From Diacronema lutheri (lineage: Eukaryota > Haptophyta > Pavlovophyceae > Pavlovales > Pavlovaceae): a stretch of 64,000 nt of DNA. The notes beneath the pieces were generated by a model. That model had not been told where the DNA came from. It saw nothing but the letters and a program-made list of their open reading frames with translations, and did no database searches. The DNA is taken from assembly GCA_019448385.1 (NCBI GenBank), contig JAGTXO010000016.1, positions 788,259 through 852,258 on the forward strand, given 5' to 3'. The position numbers were made by a program, and so were the translations under genes. This document shows positions 59,127 to 64,000 of this stretch, piece after piece; the first letter of the stretch is position 1, and the number at the start of each line of letters is the position of its first letter.

Positions 59127-62069
59127 ATGGCCGCCGGACCATCCTCTCAAAGCGTCAAACTCATCCCCGCTGGCCCGATGGCCGAGGTAGCCGTGTCGCT
59201 TGTGCTCAACAGCGCGATCCAGGCCTGCCGCGCGGCGTGGCAGGCGTACAATGCGGGGACGTGGAACCGAAAGATGGCCGCGATGCTTTGCGACGAGTGG
59301 CGCCGGCTCGAGAGCCGGCTCACGCAGCTCGCTAGCGACAACATCGACGCCGCCACGCAAGCGCAGCCGCTCGGCGCGCTCACCAAGCTCGCGGGTGAGA
59401 CGGCTGAATTCGTGGCCAAGTACACGTCGCGCTCGCGCGCGCAGCGCATGCGCTGCGTTTTGCGCGATGGGGCGCGCATGCGCGACCTTGCCGAGCGTCT
59501 CGCCGTGCTCCAGCAGCGGCTGCAGCTCAGCCTGCATATCGACGCAACGAGCGCTCTGCGGCTGCGCGAGCGGCTCGCCGAATACGACGTGGCCGACCTC
59601 GAGGCGGAGGCGAAGGCGATGCAAGAGCTCGTCGACGAGCTGCATGCGCGTGCATCGGGCGCGCGCGGCAGCGCCACCGCGTCGGCCGGTGGTGCGCGAG
59701 TGGACGAGCAGATCGACGCGGCCGCGCTCGACACGCTGCTCGACGAGATGCTTGGCGTGTTGCACGCCGCGCGGAGCGACGAGACGCGAGCCGCGGCCGC
59801 GCGCCAGCAGACATTCGCGCATGAGATCGCCCCGTCGCACGTGTCGCGCGCCGAGCCGCTCTACCGCGCGGGCGTTGCCGGCGAGCTGTACGCGGGCACG
59901 TACCAGGGCGTGACGCGCGTGGCGCTCAAGTACGTTTACGGCGGCTCGGAGGCGGCGGCGGACGAGATGCGGCGCGACGTGGCGTTCCAGAGGGCGATGG
60001 GCGGGCCAAACGTGCTGCAGGTCTACGGCGCGATGACGCGCGACCCATCGCGCCTCTGCCTCGTCCTCGAGCTCGCGCCCGACGGCAGCCTGCTCGACGC
60101 GATGCGCGCGCGCTCGCACGACCCACTGCCCGCCGCCGAGCTCGCGCGCTGCGCGCGCGATGTCGTGGCGGGCGTTGAGCACCTGCACGCGCGGCAGGTG
60201 CACCACGGCGACCTCAAGTCGGCCAACGTGCTCCGCTGCGCCGGCGGCGTGTGGAAGCTCTGCGACTTTGGCCTCGCGCGCGCATGGTGCACAACACGCG
60301 CGACGCGCTCGACGGGCGGCGGCGCGGCTGGCACGCTGCCGTGGATGGCGCCCGAGCTGCTCGACCGCGCGCGCGACCGTATGGCGATGCGCGACAAGGT
60401 GGACTGCTACGCGCTCGGCTGCGTCTTTTACGAGCTCCTCGCGTGGCGCACGCCGTGGGAGGGCAAGTCGGACGCGATCGTGTTCGACGCGGTGCGCGCG
60501 GGCGAGCGGCCTCGGCTGCCCGTCGACCGGCGGCCGGCGGCGGCGCTGCGCCCGCTCATCAACGAGATGGCGCAGCTGTGGGCGCACGAGCCGTTGGACC
60601 GGCCGCCGGTCGACCTGGCCCTCGTCGCACGCGTCCAGTGCGTCGTCGAGGCGGCGGAGGCCGCGGACGCGGCGGCGGCGGCGGTGGCGGCGGCGGGCGG
60701 TGGCGACGACGGTGGCGCACAGGGCGCGCGCGCGCAGCAGCCGGCGCCGCCGCCGCTCGACGCGCCGCCGCCCGTCGCGCAGCGGCGGCCGCCCACCGCC
60801 GTTCAGCTCAACGTGATGTCGTGGCCGCAGCTTGTTGCGGCCGTGCGCGCGGGCGCCGCGCCGGCGGACGGCGCCGGGTCCGGCGGCGAGGATTGGGTCG
60901 CGGCGATGGCGGAGCGGGCCGAGGAGGCGGCCGCTGCCATTGTGGCGGTGTGCCGTCGCACGATGGCGGACGTTGCGAGCTGCGAGAGGGCTGCCAACGC
61001 AGGCGCGCTCGAGGCCGTGGTCGCCGCGATGCGCTCGCACGCCGCTGACACGGGCGTGCAGGAGGTGGCGTGCGCGGCTCTGAAAATCGTCTGCAACGGC
61101 GGCGATGCGGCCGGGCTCTTGCGTAAGCAGCGGGCGGCGGTGGCGGACGCGCTCGAGGCCGTGGTCGCCGCGATGCGCGCGCACGCCGCTGACACGGGCG
61201 TGCAGAAGGCGGCGTGCTGGGCGCTGGCCAACGTCTGCGCCAGCACCGATGCGGCCGGGCTCGCGCGCGAACAGCGGGCGGCGGAGGCGGGCGCGCTCGA
61301 GGCCGTGGTCGCCGCGATGCGCGCGCACGCCTCTGACACGGGCGTGCAGGAGGTGGCGTGCTCGGCGCTGGCCAAACTCTGCTCCGGCGGCGATGCGGCC
61401 GGGCTCGCGCGCGAACAGCGGGCGGCGGAGGCGGGCGCACTCAAGGCCGTGGTTGCCGCGATGCGCGCGCACGCCGCTGACGCGCGCGTGCAGGAGCGGG
61501 CGTGCGCCGCGCTGGCCAACATCTGCGAAGGCGACGATGCGGCCGGGCTCGCGCGCAAGCAGCGGGCGGCGGAGGCGGGCGCGTTTGAGGCCGTGGTCGC
61601 CGCGATGCGCGCGCACCCCGCTGCCACGGGCGTGCAGGAGCGGGCGTGCTCGGCGCTGGCCAACATCTGCTCCGGCGGCGATGCGGCCGGGCTCGCGCGC
61701 GAACAGCGGGCGGCGGAGGCGGGCGCGCTCGATGCCGTGGTCGCCGCGATGCGCGCGCACGCCGCTGACACGGGCGTGCAGAAGGCGGCGTGCTGGGCGC
61801 TGGCCAACGTCTGCGCCAGCACCGATGCGGCCGGGCTTGCGCGCGAACAGCGGGCGGCGGAGGCGGGCGCGCTCGAGGCCGTGGTCGCCGCGATGCGCGC
61901 GCACGCCGCTGACACGGGCGTGCAGAAGGCGGCGTGCTGGGCGCTGGGCAACATCTACGAAGGCGACGATGCGGCCGGGCTTGCGCGCAAGCAGCGGGCG
62001 GCGGAGGTGGGCGCGCTCGAGGCCATGGTCAACGCGATGCGCGCGCACGCCGCTGACACGGGCGTGTAG
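59127..62069 (+). CDS. Protein kinase with helical N-terminus and armadillo-like repeats, cut short by a stop
   Basis: 980 aa from ATG 59127. Residues 1-240 are helical (AEFVAKYTSRSRAQRMR; LAERLAVLQQRLQLSL), resembling the four-helix bundle in front of MLKL-type and some plant kinases. The kinase domain has VALKYV (about 59920), HHGDLKSANV (about 60200, Gly replacing the Arg of HRD), DFGLA (about 60263), WMAPE (about 60345). From 61005 come 48-residue repeats (ALEAVVAAMRAHAADTGVQ, then ACWALANVC), armadillo-like as in Vac8-type proteins. The frame stops at a TAG (62067-62069) in repeat 8 where the other units have CAG, and the repeat frame continues beyond it. It is a likely Ser/Thr or TKL-type signalling kinase; the repeats would bind partners. 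Confidence 0.8.
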   Translation: MAAGPSSQSVKLIPAGPMAEVAVSLVLNSAIQACRAAWQAYNAGTWNRKMAAMLCDEWRRLESRLTQLASDNIDAATQAQPLGALTKLAGETAEFVAKYTSRSRAQRMRCVLRDGARMRDLAERLAVLQQRLQLSLHIDATSALRLRERLAEYDVADLEAEAKAMQELVDELHARASGARGSATASAGGARVDEQIDAAALDTLLDEMLGVLHAARSDETRAAAARQQTFAHEIAPSHVSRAEPLYRAGVAGELYAGTYQGVTRVALKYVYGGSEAAADEMRRDVAFQRAMGGPNVLQVYGAMTRDPSRLCLVLELAPDGSLLDAMRARSHDPLPAAELARCARDVVAGVEHLHARQVHHGDLKSANVLRCAGGVWKLCDFGLARAWCTTRATRSTGGGAAGTLPWMAPELLDRARDRMAMRDKVDCYALGCVFYELLAWRTPWEGKSDAIVFDAVRAGERPRLPVDRRPAAALRPLINEMAQLWAHEPLDRPPVDLALVARVQCVVEAAEAADAAAAAVAAAGGGDDGGAQGARAQQPAPPPLDAPPPVAQRRPPTAVQLNVMSWPQLVAAVRAGAAPADGAGSGGEDWVAAMAERAEEAAAAIVAVCRRTMADVASCERAANAGALEAVVAAMRSHAADTGVQEVACAALKIVCNGGDAAGLLRKQRAAVADALEAVVAAMRAHAADTGVQKAACWALANVCASTDAAGLAREQRAAEAGALEAVVAAMRAHASDTGVQEVACSALAKLCSGGDAAGLAREQRAAEAGALKAVVAAMRAHAADARVQERACAALANICEGDDAAGLARKQRAAEAGAFEAVVAAMRAHPAATGVQERACSALANICSGGDAAGLAREQRAAEAGALDAVVAAMRAHAADTGVQKAACWALANVCASTDAAGLAREQRAAEAGALEAVVAAMRAHAADTGVQKAACWALGNIYEGDDAAGLARKQRAAEVGALEAMVNAMRAHAADTGV

Positions 62070-62530
62070 AAGGGGGCGTGCTGGGCGCTGGGCAACATGT
62101 ACGAAGGGGACGATGCGGCCGGGCTTGCGCGCAAGCAGCGGGCGGCGGAGGTGGGCGCGCTCGAGGCCGTGGTCAACGCGATGCGCGCGCACGCCGCTGC
62201 CACGGGTGTGCAGAAGGCGGCGTGCTCGGCGCTGGCCAAACTCTGCTCCGGCGGCGATGCGGCCGGGCTCGCGCGCGAACAGCGGGCGGCGGAGGCGGGC
62301 GCGCTCGAGGCCGTGGTCGCCGCGATGCGCGCGCACGCCGCTGACGCGCGCGTGCAGGAGGTGGCGTGCTGGGCGCTGGCTAACGTCTGCGCCGGCGACG
62401 ATGCGGCCGGGCTCGCGCGCAAGCAGCGAGCGGCGGAGGCGGGCCGTGGTCGCCGCGATGCGCGCGTACGCCGTTGCCACGGGCGTGCAGGAGGTGGCGT
62501 GTAGGGCGCTGGGCAGCGTCTGCTCCGGCG
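61005..62530 (+). repeat. 144-bp tandem repeat array (ten units plus a damaged one)
   Basis: Units start at 61005, 61149, 61293, 61437, 61581, 61725, 61869, 62013, 62157, 62301 and, damaged, 62445. They are highly alike at DNA level, so recent unequal exchange is likely. Confidence 0.93.
62070..62530 (+). pseudogene. In-frame continuation of the armadillo-like repeats after the stop
   Basis: The same frame codes for KGACWALGNMYEG and two further full repeats. At about 62440 an 11-nt deletion (the cgcgctcgagg-type segment present in all other units) breaks the frame; after it VVAAMRAYAVATGVQEVAC continues in another frame to GSVCSGDDK. Confidence 0.8.
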
Positions 62531-63548
62531 ATGATAAAATGCTAGTAGTCTGGGCGAACGCGAAGGGAGCGTTTCGCGGCAAACCTGGCCAGGCCGATCG
62601 ATACAGTAGACCTTGGGGACACCTGGCTCCAATTTTGAGCGACTTTGGCCTGGTGGATCTTGGCCGATGGTCGCGCGAGCGTGTCGGACGGCCAAACGAG
62701 GCGCGCGCGGCGCCGACCACGCGCGTGCGGGTGATCGAGGCGGAAAGTGCGCGGACCTGCCGAGCCGATTCGATGGGCATGGTGCATGGAGCCACGCGCC
62801 AAAGTCTCGCGACATTCGGACCAGCCAATCTGCCGGACGAGCACCTGCCGGCGCGGCGCAGCCTCGCACGGTGTAGGACGCGCCGCACGCGCGGCCTCGC
62901 GCGTGGCGTGCGGGCGTTTGGCGGGCGGAGGCGGGTGATGAGGGCGCAGGACTGACCACGCACGGCCCGTTGGCAGCCACACGCACGCCTCAGCCGAGCA
63001 AGGGCGCCCATCCGCCTCACCGCAGCGCGCCGCCGACGCGCTCTCCGTGCCATGCCCGCCATCCCTAAGGCACATTTCAAAAAGGGCCGCCCTTACCCAG
63101 CTTTGGGTTCATCATGAGGGCAGGCAGGGCACGTGACACCCTCCTGAGGCCTCACCTTCCCCGCTCCGAGCGTGTGCGACTTCGAGCGTGTTGCCTCGCT
63201 GCCCGCTCCTCGGCGGCGTGAGCGAGCGCATCATCCGCTACGTCGCGTTGCTCCCGAGCCCATCCTCCCCCTTCCCCCCCCCCCCCCCCCTCCGACACTC
63301 TTCCTTAGATTGCCTTCTTCCGGCCCGCCGCCCCTTTCGTTGAGGGTTAGGGGCTGCGCGATAGTCCAACCGACGCCCGCGACATTTCCGAGCGCACGCG
63401 CGCCGCTAGCCAACGCGCCGCCATCGCGCGGCCGGCGAGCCGCGCGCCTGGTTGGGGTTGTCTTCACGGCAAAACGCCGTACGTCAGCACCTTGGCGTCG
63501 TTCCCCATGTGCGCGTGCGAGCGGAACGAGAGAGCGCGCACGTAGTCA
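62531..63548. other. Subtelomeric region without recognised gene
   Basis: Open frames here are featureless on both strands. A 17-nt C run is at 63274-63290. Sequence complexity falls towards the telomere-like array. Confidence 0.5.

Positions 63549-64000
<452 letters not shown>

Noticed and set aside
61005-62530. CRISPR-like regular repeats
   Set aside because: The 144-bp units are contiguous, without spacers, and encode armadillo-like protein repeats; the genome is eukaryotic.
59040-63080. Upstream extension of the sulfotransferase frame to 1,732 aa
   Set aside because: It is antisense to the kinase and its 144-bp repeats, hence its apparent repeats; a good ATG with signal peptide is at 59039.

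Overview
The window is a very GC-rich nuclear segment of a eukaryote, most likely a haptophyte-type alga with a secondary plastid. The evidence is: spliceosomal GT-AG introns that restore protein frames; a diaminopimelate decarboxylase with a signal-peptide-like bipartite plastid leader; a sterol desaturase; a multi-domain trehalose-phosphate synthase; and a long TTAGGG-like array running off the right edge with the G-rich strand pointing outward. The right end therefore looks like the approach to a chromosome end. Codon composition is so skewed that long stop-free frames occur on every strand, so I kept only frames supported by motifs, consistent splice sites or internal repetition.

Left third (1-18.9 kb): three different Fanzor (eukaryotic TnpB-like, RNA-guided RuvC nuclease) genes surround two metabolic genes. 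The first is the C-terminal part of a giant frame, open from the window edge, that also carries a YqaJ-like PD-(D/E)XK nuclease and a chromodomain; a 128-nt intron joins it to the RuvC core. A divergent pair follows: sterol desaturase (-) and plastid lysA (+). Fanzor 2 (-) and Fanzor 3 (+) then stand head to head. All three Fanzors lack a glutamate at the usual RuvC-II position and carry one in a VPEP or IDES motif instead.

Middle (19-29.4 kb): a non-LTR-type retroelement with reverse transcriptase and an ELK endonuclease motif is bounded by a 16-bp target-site duplication. Next come two 1.9-kb near-identical direct repeats, each with a small proline-rich membrane protein on + and exons of a probable spliced gene on -. 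A third, inverted fragment of one exon follows, then a 5'-truncated, frameshifted copy of the same retroelement.

Right half (29.7-62 kb): mostly ordinary genes. These are a protein made of two intron-bearing repeats; an unknown proline/alanine-rich protein; a membrane-anchored TIR-like protein; trehalose-6-phosphate synthase/phosphatase (-); a 2,460-aa IQ-motif protein (three exons); a coiled-coil protein with two frame breaks; a secreted-type sulfotransferase (-); and a kinase fused to 48-aa armadillo-like repeats. That repeat array continues in frame past a stop codon and then decays. The last 450 bases are telomere-like repeats that change from TTAGGA/TTAGGG to TGAGGG.

The strongest candidate for something undescribed is the giant nuclease-chromodomain-Fanzor frame, followed by the cluster of three Fanzors with structured DNA beside the second one.
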